Origin: an uncultured Phascolarctobacterium sp.
GTDB lineage: Bacteria > Bacillota > Negativicutes > Acidaminococcales > Acidaminococcaceae
DNA: 37,846 nt
NCBI RefSeq assembly: GCF_900753045.1
Contig: NZ_CAADXO010000021.1
Location: 1 to 37,846, forward strand
Direction: 5' to 3'
Positions within the stretch are counted from its first letter, which is position 1, and every line of letters begins with the position of its first letter. Positions 1 through 10,500 of this stretch are shown here, piece by piece. The position numbers and the translations under genes are program-made. The notes beneath the pieces are model-generated. The model worked only from the letters and a program-made list of their open reading frames with translations. It was not told the origin of the DNA and made no database searches.

Positions 1-137
1 GGGTAGGGGACATAATATAAAAACGAACGGATGAAGGGATTTTTGATTTCCTTACGGATGAGTGTGAGCGGAAGCACACGGATAGCATAGGTAACAAGCG
101 CCATGACTGCAATATAAATGTAAATATTGTGTTCCAT
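1..137 (-). CDS. azlD: Branched-chain amino-acid transporter small subunit AzlD (partial)
   Basis: This is the N-terminal part of a small membrane protein, cut by the left edge of the window; about 45 residues are visible. It begins MEHNIYIYIAVMALVTYAIR and continues VLPLTLIRKEIKNPFIRSF, a first membrane helix followed by the R-x-LP-x-x-L-I-R region typical of AzlD. The ATG (137-135) lies 3 bases after the azlC stop and is preceded by a GGAGGAG ribosome-binding site at 141-150, inside the end of azlC. AzlC and AzlD together form an export system for branched-chain amino acids in Bacillus (family knowledge). Adjacency to azlC makes the assignment firm even though most of the gene is missing. 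Confidence 0.8.
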   Translation of the reverse strand, partial: MEHNIYIYIAVMALVTYAIRVLPLTLIRKEIKNPFIRSFLYYVPY

Positions 138-140
138 TTG

Positions 141-905
141 CTACTCCTCCTTTTGCTGGGACTGTACCGGCCTGAAATAAGCTGCAGTTGCTGCGATGAC
201 TACAGTGAGGATAATGGTACGCGTACCGCCGGTAAGCTGTGCCAACGGCTGCATATATGTTGCTGCGAAGCTGGCGATGAAGCTTGTGATTACAACAGTG
301 AGAATGATACGGCTTTCACGCGCCGGAGGCATGATAATAGCGAGAAACATGCCAAACAGTGCTACGCTCAGTGCGCTGACAATGCGCTCGGGCAACGCTG
401 CACCGGCGATAATGCCGCAGGCTGTGCCAATCGACCAACCGGGAATTGCTACGGCCATACCGCCATAGTAATAGTATGGATTCAAAACACCGGGACGGGA
501 GATAGCGATACCGAAAAGCTCATCCGTTACAGCGAAGGCCATAGCCAGACGATGGATAAAGCTTTGCGCGGCACTGAGTCTTTGACTAAGAGCATAGCTC
601 ATTAGCATGTAGCGTGCATTGGCGATGAGTGTGACCAGTGCTATTTCGGTATAGCTGGCGTTTTGCCCTATGAGGGTAATGGCGGCAAATTCACCGGCTG
701 AAGTGTTGTTGAGCAGGCTTGTTAAAAAGCCTTGGAATACAGAAAGACCGGATGTACGGCAAATAATTCCCAGAGAAAAGGCTACGGCAAAATAACCCAA
801 TCCTATAGGTATGCCATCGTGCAATCCTTGACGGAAGGCCACAGTATTGCTTGAAATACTATTAGTATACACGGAATCGATATTTTCAGTTGAATTTTGC
901 ATCAT
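141..905 (-). CDS. azlC: Branched-chain amino-acid exporter large subunit AzlC
   Basis: A multi-pass inner-membrane protein of about 254 residues, normal length for AzlC. The family pattern is visible: an N-terminal region ending FRQGLHDGIPIGLGYFAVAF, the segment NARYMLMSYALSQRL, and VTDELFGIAISRPG, followed by hydrophobic helices. I place the start at the ATG-ATG pair around 905-900. The same frame remains open upstream to a TTG at 998, but that TTG lies inside the loop of the leuB terminator hairpin, and the extra residues are only a low-complexity hydrophobic run. The Shine-Dalgarno sequence before the chosen ATG is weak (GTGGTG). Coupling with azlD is tight. Placement behind leuCDB fits a role in branched-chain amino-acid balance. 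Function is by family homology; the substrate is inferred. Confidence 0.85.
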   Translation of the reverse strand: MMQNSTENIDSVYTNSISSNTVAFRQGLHDGIPIGLGYFAVAFSLGIICRTSGLSVFQGFLTSLLNNTSAGEFAAITLIGQNASYTEIALVTLIANARYMLMSYALSQRLSAAQSFIHRLAMAFAVTDELFGIAISRPGVLNPYYYYGGMAVAIPGWSIGTACGIIAGAALPERIVSALSVALFGMFLAIIMPPARESRIILTVVITSFIASFAATYMQPLAQLTGGTRTIILTVVIAATAAYFRPVQSQQKEE

Positions 906-974
906 AATACACCACAACAATCGCAAGAAAATCCAAAAAAACAAAAAAATCAAAATATAATAATGCCAAGTGTT

Positions 975-1016
975 GGAAAATTTACCCGTAAGCCCCAAAC
1001 GGAAGGCTTACGGGTA
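975..1016 (-). terminator. Rho-independent terminator after leuB
   Basis: A 12-bp perfect stem (983-994 with 1005-1016) and a 10-base loop are followed on the minus strand by AATTTTCC. It lies 47 bases beyond the leuB stop and separates the leu operon from azlCD. The U-run is short, so some read-through into azlC is possible. Confidence 0.75.
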
Positions 1017-1063
1017 GAAATGCTTTGGTAAACGATGAGGGGATGGCGTTATACCGGGAATGT

Positions 1064-2137
1064 TTATTTGAGCAGCTCCTGTGCAACAAGGTGGCCCATT
1101 TCGGAGGTAGAAACCTTCTTCAGACCTTCTGCATAAAGGTCCGGTGTGCGGTAGCCTTGCTCCATAACTGCGTCAACAGCTGCTTCCATAGCGTCGGCTG
1201 CTTCGTTTTGGTTCAGGGAGTAGCGCAGCATCATAGCAACGCTGAGAATGGTTGCCAGCGGATTAGCAATACCTTGGCCGGCAATATCCGGTGCGCTGCC
1301 ATGGATAGGTTCGTACATGCCGGTGCCGTCGCCGAGGCTGGCGCTCGGAAGCAAGCCGATGCTGCCTGCGATTGTGCTGGCTTCGTCACTGAGGATATCG
1401 CCAAAGATATTGTTGGTCAAAATAACGTCGAATTGCTTCGGATTCAGCACTAACTGCATAGCGCAGTTATCAACATAGAAATTGTTCAGCTCGATTTCCG
1501 GATAATCCTTAGCCTGCATTTCGGCAACGATTTTACGCCACATACGGCTGGAGCCCAATACGTTGGCTTTATCTACGCTGGTTACTTTACCGCGGCGTTT
1601 TTTGGCAGCTTCAAAAGCAAAACGGGCAATGCGTTCTACCTCCGGACGGGTGTAAAGCTCAATGTCGCTTGCTTCCTCAACACCGTCAGCGTTGAGATGC
1701 GCTTCGTTGTGTTCACCGAAGTAGATGCCGCCGGTAAGCTCGCGTACAATTAAAAGGTCAGCGCCTTCTGCACGTTCCGTTTTCAGCGGAGAAAGATGCG
1801 CAGTGAATTTGGAAACGGTCATCGGGCGCAGGTTGCAGTACAGGCCCAATGCCTTGCGGATACCGAGCAGGCCTTTTTCCGGACGGATATCCGGAGCAAC
1901 ATTATCCCATTTCGGTCCGCCGACAGCACCGAGCAGTACAGCGTCAGCAGCCTTAGCGCTAGCTATGGTTGCTTCCGGCAGGGGAACGCCGGTTGCATCG
2001 ATTGCACAGCCGCCGATGAGCTGCTTGTCATATTCAATTTCAAAGCCGAATTTTTTGGCAGCAGCGTCGAGAACCTCTACCGCTGCATCAACTATTTCTA
2101 CACCAATGCCGTCACCTGGCAGTAAGCAAATCTTCAT
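1064..2137 (-). CDS. leuB: 3-isopropylmalate dehydrogenase
   Basis: LeuB oxidises and decarboxylates (2R,3S)-3-isopropylmalate to 2-oxoisocaproate with NAD+, the third step of leucine synthesis, in the cytosol. At 357 residues it is normal length. The N-terminus has LPGDGIGVEIVDAAVEVLDA, followed by GAVGGPKWDN and the substrate-region segment RELTGGIYFGEH. Near the C-terminus are NNIFGDILSDEASTIAGSIG (metal and active-site aspartates) and EPIHGSAPDIAGQGIANP (NAD-binding). The ATG overlaps the leuD stop by one base (TAATG), so translation is probably coupled. It is the last gene of the T-box-controlled leuCDB operon; leuA is not in the window. Confidence 0.97.
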   Translation of the reverse strand: MKICLLPGDGIGVEIVDAAVEVLDAAAKKFGFEIEYDKQLIGGCAIDATGVPLPEATIASAKAADAVLLGAVGGPKWDNVAPDIRPEKGLLGIRKALGLYCNLRPMTVSKFTAHLSPLKTERAEGADLLIVRELTGGIYFGEHNEAHLNADGVEEASDIELYTRPEVERIARFAFEAAKKRRGKVTSVDKANVLGSSRMWRKIVAEMQAKDYPEIELNNFYVDNCAMQLVLNPKQFDVILTNNIFGDILSDEASTIAGSIGLLPSASLGDGTGMYEPIHGSAPDIAGQGIANPLATILSVAMMLRYSLNQNEAADAMEAAVDAVMEQGYRTPDLYAEGLKKVSTSEMGHLVAQELLK

Positions 2138-2631
2138 TATTTGTTTTCTCCTTTAATATAATTAATCAGGCCGCCGCAGTCTGCGATATGCTGGATAAAT
2201 TCCGGCAACGGTTTTGTTTTGATTGTAATATTTTTATTGAGGATTTTGATTTCACCCTTGTTGACATCAACGTCAATTTCGTCACCGGGTTCGATCTTTT
2301 CTACGTCGGCGCCGATTTCCAGCACCGGCAGGCCGATGTTGATCGCATTGCGATAGAAGATACGGGCAAAGCTGTCTGCTACGATGCATTTGATGCCCTT
2401 AACCTTTAATACTACCGGAGCATGCTCACGAGAGGAACCGCAGCCGAAGTTTTTGCCTGCTACGATGTAGTCGCCGGGCTGTACGTTGGCAGCGAAGTTA
2501 ATTTCCAGGCTTTCCTTCGCATCCTCCATAGCGTGCTCTGCTAATTCTTTGAAATCGGCAATGTTCAGATATCTTGCCGGGATAATAACGTCTGTATCGA
2601 TGTGGTCGCCGTAACGCCAAACTTTGCTCAT
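2137..2631 (-). CDS. leuD: 3-isopropylmalate dehydratase small subunit
   Basis: Small (swivelling) subunit of isopropylmalate isomerase, 164 residues, the short stand-alone form. With LeuC it converts 2-isopropylmalate to 3-isopropylmalate. Recognisable segments are WRYGDHIDTDVIIPARYLN at the N-terminus, the substrate-binding GKNFGCGSSREHAPVVLK around residues 59-76, and FARIFYRNAINIGLPVLE. The start overlaps the leuC stop as ATGA, and the stop overlaps the leuB start by one base, so all three genes are translationally linked. The archaeal/Firmicute-type short LeuD is usual for this lineage. Confidence 0.97.
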   Translation of the reverse strand: MSKVWRYGDHIDTDVIIPARYLNIADFKELAEHAMEDAKESLEINFAANVQPGDYIVAGKNFGCGSSREHAPVVLKVKGIKCIVADSFARIFYRNAINIGLPVLEIGADVEKIEPGDEIDVDVNKGEIKILNKNITIKTKPLPEFIQHIADCGGLINYIKGENK

Positions 2632-3893
2632 TTTACTACCTCCTCAGGGCTGGTGATATAACCGGTGATGGCACTGGCTGCAGCGGTATAGGGGCTTGCC
2701 AGATAAACCTCGCTGTCGACATGGCCCATGCGGCCGCGGAAGTTGCGGTTAGTGGTGGAAACAGCGCGCTCGCCTGCTGCGAGGATACCCATGTAACCGC
2801 CCAGGCAGGGACCGCAGGTCGGAGTGGAAACGGCAGCGCCGGCATCAATAAAGGTATCAATGTAACCGCGGTGCATAGCCTCCTGATAAATCTGCTGGGT
2901 TGCCGGGATGATAATCATACGCACATGGTCGCAAACCTTGTGGCCTTTGAGAATTTCGGCAGCCTGTTCAAGATCTTCCAGACGGCCGTTGGTGCAGGAG
3001 CCGATGACAACCTGGTCGATTTTGATTGCATGACCTTCCTTAGCAGGATGAGTGTTTTCCGGCAGATGCGGATAAGCAACAACAGGAACAAGCTCGTCGA
3101 GCTTAATATCGAGTACGCGAGCATATTCAGCGTCTTTGTCCGCAGTAACTGCTTCCCATTCACGGGTTACGCCGCGTTCCTTTAAGAATTCGATGGTCTT
3201 TTCATCAACGGGGAAAATGCCGTTTTTGCCGCCGGCCTCAATAGCCATGTTGCAGATAGTCAGACGGTCGGCCATCGAAAGCTCGCTGACGCCTTCGCCG
3301 GTGAATTCCAAAGATTGGTAACGGGCACCGTCAACGCCAATCATACCGATGATGGTCAGGATGATGTCCTTGCCTTTAACATATTTCGGCAACTTGCCGG
3401 TCAGGTTAACCTTGATAGCCTGCGGAACCTTGAACCAGGAAGTACCGCTGGCCATAGCGCAGCCGATATCGGTCTGGCCCATGCCGGTGCTAAGAGCATT
3501 GAGTGCGCCGTAGGTACAGGTGTGGGAATCGGCACCGATGACGATTTCGCCGGGAGCAACAAGGCCTTTATCCGGCAGCAGTGCATGCTCGATACCCATC
3601 TGGCCTACTTCAAAGTAGTTTTTGATTTCGTGCTTGCGGGCAAAATCGCGCATACGCTTGCACATGGTTGCGGATTTGATATCCTTGCAGGGAGAGAAAT
3701 GGTCCGGAACCAGGGCAATTTTGTTTTTATCAAATACCGGTTTACCGATTTTTTCAAATTCGTTGATAGCCGGGGGACCGGTAATATCATTTGCTAATAC
3801 TAAATCTACTTGAGAAACAAGCAGGTCGCCGGCGCTTACGCTGTCGCGGTGAGCGTGCTTGGCTAAGATTTTTTGCGTCATTGTCATTCCCAT
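2628..3893 (-). CDS. leuC: 3-isopropylmalate dehydratase large subunit
   Basis: Aconitase-superfamily large subunit carrying the [4Fe-4S] cluster, 421 residues, the length of the bacterial/archaeal type paired with a short LeuD. Visible motifs include PDHFSPCKDIKSATMCKRMR, the signature GADSHTCTYGALNALSTGMG, VIGSCTNGRLEDLEQAAEIL, and TPTCGPCLGGYMGILAAGE with the cluster cysteines. The C-terminal NRNFRGRMGHVDSEVYLASP is also characteristic. The ATG at 3893 is preceded by AGAAGGA at a sensible distance; two further in-frame ATGs follow within five codons, so the exact start could be slightly shorter. It is the first gene of the operon, directly behind the T-box leader. Confidence 0.97.
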   Translation of the reverse strand: MGMTMTQKILAKHAHRDSVSAGDLLVSQVDLVLANDITGPPAINEFEKIGKPVFDKNKIALVPDHFSPCKDIKSATMCKRMRDFARKHEIKNYFEVGQMGIEHALLPDKGLVAPGEIVIGADSHTCTYGALNALSTGMGQTDIGCAMASGTSWFKVPQAIKVNLTGKLPKYVKGKDIILTIIGMIGVDGARYQSLEFTGEGVSELSMADRLTICNMAIEAGGKNGIFPVDEKTIEFLKERGVTREWEAVTADKDAEYARVLDIKLDELVPVVAYPHLPENTHPAKEGHAIKIDQVVIGSCTNGRLEDLEQAAEILKGHKVCDHVRMIIIPATQQIYQEAMHRGYIDTFIDAGAAVSTPTCGPCLGGYMGILAAGERAVSTTNRNFRGRMGHVDSEVYLASPYTAAASAITGYITSPEEVVK

Positions 3894-3959
3894 AAGTTAG
3901 TCCTTCTTTCTTTAGGGGCTGCTGATAAAGCAACCAGTGATTAATTTACATAGTTAGTG

Positions 3960-3997
3960 AAATAAAATAGCCCCTATCTGCGCTTGCAGATAGGGGC
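3960..3997 (-). terminator. T-box regulatory terminator
   Basis: A 12-bp GC-rich perfect stem (3970-3981 with 3986-3997) with a four-base loop is followed on the minus strand by TATTTTATTTC. It directly follows the T-box sequence, whose bases would pair in the alternative antiterminator. Confidence 0.9.
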
Positions 3998-4235
3998 GAA
4001 GTTTTTTCGCGGTACCACCCTAAGTTGTACTTAATTTTCCCGATTAGCGGATCGGCAGCGTAACGTGCTGGAAACGTCTGCTCCTACTTGGTTCAGAGAA
4101 GCTGCTCGCGGGTGAGCTTCTTTGCCTGCTTGCTGGCGGCTTGCACCATACGCCGTCTCTCTGGATGCTGGGGCAGGTAAATTTTCCCGGTCATTGCATT
4201 TTTGTTCTTAAATTAAAACAAACACATCGCTGTGT
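3960..4235 (-). promoter_or_regulatory. T-box leader of leuCDB, probable leucine specifier
   Basis: Read on the minus strand, the leader holds AGAGAGACGGCG and GGTGCAAGCC (stem I elements), then GAAGCTCACCCGCGAGC, in which CTC at 4116-4114 is the likely specifier codon (leucine). The canonical T-box AGGGTGGTACCGCG lies at 4021-4008, and a terminator at 3997-3961 ends the element. T-box RNAs bind uncharged tRNA, which stabilises an antiterminator. Transcription of leuCDB should therefore rise when charged tRNA-Leu is scarce. The T-box motif and terminator are seen directly. The specifier assignment rests on the usual position of the codon and on the gene set, and the 5' boundary is inferred from the promoter. 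Confidence 0.92.
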
Positions 4236-4242
4236 TCTTCAC

Positions 4243-4271
4243 ATTATCGCAACAATTTCGCTGTTTGTCAA
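4243..4271 (-). promoter_or_regulatory. Sigma-70 type promoter of leuCDB
   Basis: Minus strand: TTGACA at 4271-4266, a 17-base spacer, GATAAT at 4248-4243. The predicted start near 4236 puts the whole T-box element in the transcript. This is close to consensus and is the best promoter in the window. Confidence 0.8.
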
Positions 4272-4503
4272 GCGTAAAGTTGAAAAATGTCTAGGAAAAT
4301 AATTCGTGTGTAATAGAAAGAGAAAAAAGTGTACTAAATGTTACGGAAGGTGATATTTTCAAGAAAAAGGAATCTGTTATGAGTTGCAAAAAGTTTTCTG
4401 ATATAAATAGAGGAATAAAAAGATATGTGTCTAATATTAAAATAGAATTAAAATAACAACTCTGGCAAAATATAGATGTCAAGCAAAGATAAGGAGCAAT
4501 TAT
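4272..4503. other. AT-rich intergenic region upstream of the large helicase gene
   Basis: About 230 bases between the divergent leu promoter and the helicase gene. It is AT-rich, with no convincing gene. An AAGGAG ribosome-binding site precedes the helicase ATG at 4504. TATAAA at 4402-4407 could be part of a promoter, but no well-spaced -35 box is visible. Confidence 0.5.
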
Positions 4504-7500
4504 ATGGATGCGTATTTTTCAAAAGACGGTCGTATGCAAAAAGATATAAAGGCAGGAGTGAGAGAATCTGAAAATGAGGTGCTCTCCGTAACTTCTTCTT
4601 CAGAAGATATTGCTATAGAGATTAATGATGGGTGTCAAGGTCCACTCGTCTTTAATTATGCTCTCCAGCAAAATGGAGAAAAGCTTATTAAAAATCTTCA
4701 AATAGCGAATAACACTAAATATGATTTAAATAGCGCTGTTATCCGAATAAGCTTTGATCCCGACTATGCCTATGTTGTGGAAGGTGCTGTAGATCTGCCG
4801 GCAGGTGAAGTATGTGAATTCGTACCTGCTATCAGCTTTAAAACGAGCTATTTGCTTAAGCTGACGGAAAAGCAGCTTGGTATGCTCAATATAGAGATTA
4901 TATATCAGGGAGAAATTGTGGCACAAAAACGTTGGCCTGTAGAATTATTGGCCTGTGATGAATGGGCAGGCTCTAAATTCAGCAGTGAAACGCTGGCGGC
5001 GTTTGTTTTGCCTAATCATCCTGCAGTTTCTGCTGTACTTACAAAGGCGGCTAAGGTGCTGTCTGACTGGGGCGAAGCATCGTCTTTGGAAGGCTATCAG
5101 TCTGTTGATCCTCAAAGGGTTGTGAATATGATGGCGGCAATTTATGAGGCTTTACGCCAAAGCGGTATTATATATAACAATCCACCGGCAAGCTTTGATA
5201 TGGCACAGAGGGTGCGGCTGCCGCATAAAGTACTGGAGGAGCATAAGGGGACTTGTCTGGATTTATCTGTTTTATATGCTTCCTGTCTGGAGGCAGCAGG
5301 TCTGCATCCTTTACTCATACTCGTACATGGGCATGCCTTTGCCGGCTGTTGGCTGGGAGAAACTGCTGAGGACAGATTTGCCGGCGGTTATACGAACAGC
5401 TATCAATTGATGCTGGAAAAAACTGCTAAGGGAAATCCAAGAATCTTTTTGGTAAATTGTGTTAATTTTTGCGTTGACGGGACGAATTTTGAAGGTGCAA
5501 TGAAAGAAGCTAAATCTTACCTGGATGAGCCTGAGAAATTCAATTATGCTTTAGATATTGATGGTCTGCGTAAGCGCAATGAAAACCCTGTCAGACCGAT
5601 TGCTCTGGCTGTCAGTGCAGAAGAGCAGCCTGCGCCGGATGTTAATGAATTTGTATTACAGAAGGCTGAAAAGCCTGAAATCCGGCTTCAGGCAGTAAAG
5701 CAAATAGAGCCTGAGGACAGTAAGGCTTATGCGAAGCAGCGGTATTGGGAAAAGAAGCTGCTGGATGTTTCACTGACTAATCCTTTAATTAGTATATATA
5801 AACGACGCTATGTTAATGTGCAGGATGAGCAGGGCAATGCTTTCAGAATACCGAAGCTTTACAGTAATAATTTGCCTATAGCTTGGCATGATATTGGCAG
5901 GCTTGAGGACAGACTCGCGGACGGACTTGCTTTTCATTTGCGTTATGATTTTGCGGATATACTTGAAAATCCTCTTGCTGAAAAAGAAATAAATGTAAGT
6001 TTTGAGAAAAAGTTAGCAGAGTTTGGTATCAAAAAAGAGATGTTGAAGGATAATAAAGAAGCTGTTAATAGAGCTTTAAATTATGCTGTTAGTTCTTTTA
6101 TAGATACCAGCTTTACACGAGAGCAGCTGTTTTTGAAAGCCGGCGATGTAGCAGAGTTGGCAAAGCGCTTGAAAAATACGGTTAAAACCGCCAAACGCAG
6201 TATAGAAGAAAATGGTGCTAATACCTTGTATCTTGTATTAGGTGAGTTGCGTTGGTTTGCGGAAGAAATGAAAATTCCTAAGCAAGGTTTTGAAAATGAT
6301 GAAGAGTTATATGACTGCATTGATAACTATATAAGCAATGAGGCGTTGTATGCGCCTTTAATCCTTGTTCCTGTTGATTTAATTCGTAACAGTGCTGACG
6401 ACAGTTATATATTACGCAGCAGGCAGGAAGAAACTCAGATTAATGTCACTTTGCTGGAATTTTTAAAGCAAAATTTTGGCATAGAAATTGAGGGCTTAGA
6501 CCCGTTGCCGCTGGATGCACATGGTGTAGATATTGAGCTGATATTGAACAAGATCAAATTGGCAGTCAAGGATAAATTCAAGTGGGATGTTGAGATGGAT
6601 ACATCTTTGGGACATTTTTCCTTTGCCAAATTTGTAATGTGGAGTGACATTCATAACCATGCTGCTGAGCTGGCACAAAACAAGGTTATTGACAGCCTTT
6701 TGCATGGTGGACGTAAATGGACTCCTAAAAATGAAGAAATTACAGAAGCTAATATTGAACAGGTTGCGGAAAAGTATAATATGCTGGTGCCTTCGAGTGC
6801 CGATTCGTCGCAGCTGGTTGCTATAGCCAAGGCTTTGAGCGGTGAAAGCTTTGTTCTGCAGGGACCGCCTGGTACCGGTAAATCACAGACTATCACCAAT
6901 CTTATAGCTAATGCTTTATATAACGATAAAAAAGTACTGTTTGTTGCTGAAAAGAAGGCAGCGTTGGATGTAGTCAAAAAACGTTTAGATGAGCTGGGAC
7001 TGGCGCATTTTTGTTTATCACTGCATTCTGAGGATGCTAATAAGCTTTCGGTGCTTGCACGTCTGGAAAAAACGCTGGAGATTACAGACGGTGCTGTCAG
7101 CAGCAGGGAATATGCTTTAGCAATAGCGGAAATCCGTAAGCTGCGCACAAATCTGAATGCGATTATTAATGCTATGCATGGACAGCGTGAGTATGGCATA
7201 TCCTTGTATCAGGCAATAACAATTTTGAAGCAGAATATTGCAGAAAAAGGGAAAATCAGTCTTGAACGCGTTCCGAAACTTCCGGCTCATACGCAGGTGC
7301 TGCAATGGCAGAATTTAGTGCGCGAATATAAAGGCGCTATGCTGGAAATGGGCGGCAGCTATGACAGTGCTTTGGATGGCTATAACGGTACTGCGTATTC
7401 CATGCTGTTAAGGCAGGAATTCAGCAAACAGATTGATGACTTACATGCGGAAATACCGGAAGCAAAAAGTGCTTTGCAATCATTTTTTGCTGCTATAGGA

Positions 7501-10500
7501 ATGGAAATCAATGAGATAGATTTTCATGATTTATTAAAGCGTCTGCATAGTTGGCAAGCTTTGGTTTTACCACAGAATCTGCTGCCTGCCATGGCTACGA
7601 GCGAGACACCTGAACAGGCAGTTTCTAAACTTCAGGAATTTTTACGTCATTTGGAGGCCTATAAAAAAGATTTGGCTGCTTGTGAGCAATATTTTGACTT
7701 ACAGGTATTGCAAATGGATATCAGGGGAGCCAAAACAGCATGGGAATTTGCTGTGAAGATGGGCGATTTAGAAGGTAAATGTAATCGTCTTTTGGCTGAT
7801 TTGCAGCATTTTGCTAAGCCTGGAGTGGTTATCAAGCGTGAGGTAATGCAATATAATTACAATTATCTTAGCGGTCTTGTTGATAAAGGGAATGCTGTAT
7901 TGCTTTTGGGAGAGCGCGTGAAAGCTTATCTTGGCAGCATGTATAACGGTGTTAATACCGACAGCACTGCTGTTGAAAGTGCTATCACCGCAACTATGGC
8001 TTTTATACAGCAATATAATGAGCGTAAGAATGAGCTTAAGCTTCCTTTAGATATTTTTATTCATGCAGCAGAAAGCTGTGAGCTGCAAATGCAGGTACAA
8101 AAGCTGGTTGGTTTTGCCGATAGTCTGGAGCATTTTGTCAGAGAGTATGATGTGTCCGATGCTGTATGGAATAAGCCGTTTTTTGCGCTTGACAGTCTGG
8201 AGAAAATGCTGGAAAGATTTGCTGCAAATGTTGGCAGGCTGAGAAGCAGAAGTGCATATAATGCCGTTGCTGCTAAACTGAAAGCTGCGGGGCTTGATGG
8301 TGTTGTAGAGGCTTTTGAGCATGCAAAAATCACAGACAGAGATATTGAGGTTGCTTTTGCTTATTCTCTTTACTATAATCTGGTGATGCAAACATTAGCT
8401 GAGGATGAGCGCCTTGCTGATTTTTATGGCGTAAAATATAACGAGATGATAAAGCGTTATCGTGAGGTTATTGAAACATATCAAAAGGCATGCATTGATG
8501 AAATTGAATTAAAGCTGCGTCACAAGGTTGCTTCTGTAGTGAATGACAATAGCTATGCTGAGCAAATAGGCGTGCTTAAGAAAGCTATTAAGGGTAAAGG
8601 CAGAAATAAGCCGATTCGTAAGTTGTTTAGCGAGATAAAAACTCTGCTACCGGAGATAGCACCTTGTATGTTGATGAATCCGATTTCTGTCGCCCAATAT
8701 CTAGCTATCGATTTTCCAAAATTTGATCTGGTAATTTTTGACGAGGCTTCACAGATACCGACAAGTGAAGCTGTAGGTGCTATTGCTCGTGGCATAGATG
8801 CTATAGTTGTAGGTGATCCGAAGCAAATGCCGCCGACAACCTTTTTTGCTGCCGGGATTACAGATGTCGATGAAGATGTAGAGGATATGGAAAGCCTTCT
8901 GATAGACTGTCAGACTATTTCTATGCCCGTTACTGAATTGAAATGGCATTACCGTTCACAGCATGAAAGTCTGATTGCTTTTAGTAATGCTAAATATTAT
9001 GACAGCAGTCTTTATACCTTCCCGACACCGGATGACCTTGTATCTGAAGTAAAAATAGTGCATCCTGATGGCTTTTATGACCGTAAATCAGGATGCAATA
9101 AGGCTGAGGCACAGGCGATAGTAGCTGAAATTTTAAGACGCTATCGTGATCCGGAGCTGCGCAAGCGCAGTATAGGTGTTATTACCTTCAATATCAAACA
9201 GCAGACCTATATTGAGGATATGTTGGAGAAAACGTTACACTTGCCGGAAAATGAGGACTTGTCAGCCTATAATATTTCGCAAGAAGTTTTCATCAAAAAC
9301 CTTGAGAATGTACAGGGTGATGAAGCAGATGTTATCTTGTTTTCGATTGGGTACGCGCCGGATAAAGACGGCAAGCTGACAATGAACTTCGGCCCGTTGA
9401 ATCGTGATGGCGGTTGGCGACGCCTGAATGTTGCAGTTTCACGTTCGCGTCAGGAAATGATTATTTTTTCTGTGTTGCGGCCGGAGCAAATACGTAATGA
9501 TGTAACAGCTCAGGGTGTACGCAATCTTAAGGAATTTCTTGATTATGCCGAAAACCGCAAAACACTTCGTATGAATAAAAAGGCGATTACGCAAGCAGAA
9601 AATGCGGAGTATGTTGTTGCAGAAATTGCTGAGGCTATAAAAGCTATGGGGTATGAGGTTAGCTGTGACATTGGTAATTCCGAATTTAAAATGGATATCG
9701 GTGTTATTAATCCTTATAATTCTGAGGTGTATTTGCTGGGAATTTTACTGGATAGTGAAAATTGCAAGGAGGCAGCTACTGCCAGAGACCGCTTTGTATT
9801 GCAACCGAGTATTTTGCAACGCTTGGGTTGGAAGCTGCTGCGCTTGTGGGTGCTTGACTGGCTGGATGACCCGGAACTGGTAAAGAGAAAAATACAGGCA
9901 TTGCTTAGCGATGAGAGGGAGGAAGCTCGCAAGGTTTTTGAAGCTTCACAGCAAAGCATAAAAGAGCAGCAACCGGACGATGTACAGGAGCAGGCTGCTG
10001 TCGCTGAACTGGAGCCTGAAGAAGATGAGGATTCAGATATTGTTTCTACCCAGTCAGAAATCGGTACTGCAGTAATGTCTCAGACAGTACCTGTTCCGTC
10101 TGCAACAAAGCCTGCGGAAACGTCTGCGGCTCAACAGCCGGACCAGCCGGTGCTTGCCGTAGTAGAAAATACTGAAGTGGAGTCTGCAGAACCTGCATCC
10201 GGAGAAAATGCTTCAGCAGAGCCTGCGGAAGCTGAAACTGCGAATGCTAATATTACAGAGGAGGCTGGTACTGCTGAAAACACAAGGACTGAAGGCAGTA
10301 CAGATGCTTCTCAGACTGATGGGCAGACGCTGAAGAGAAAGCTGTCAAGACGCGGACCGAAGGAATATAAGCTGGCTAATATCAAGCTACAGGGAGAACA
10401 AAATGATTTTTACCAGGCTGCCAATAGAGAAATGGTAAAAAATGTTATTCTCAAGCTTCTTGCCAAGGAAGCTCCCATTGAATTTACTGCTTTACGGGAA

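Noticed and set aside
906..998. N-terminal extension of azlC from a TTG
   Set aside because: The TTG lies in the loop of the leuB terminator, and the added residues are low-complexity. The internal ATG pair gives the normal AzlC length.
4291..4482. Short minus-strand frame (63 codons) in the AT-rich gap before the helicase gene
   Set aside because: Low-complexity Phe/Ser/Leu product and no convincing ribosome-binding site; expected by chance in AT-rich DNA.
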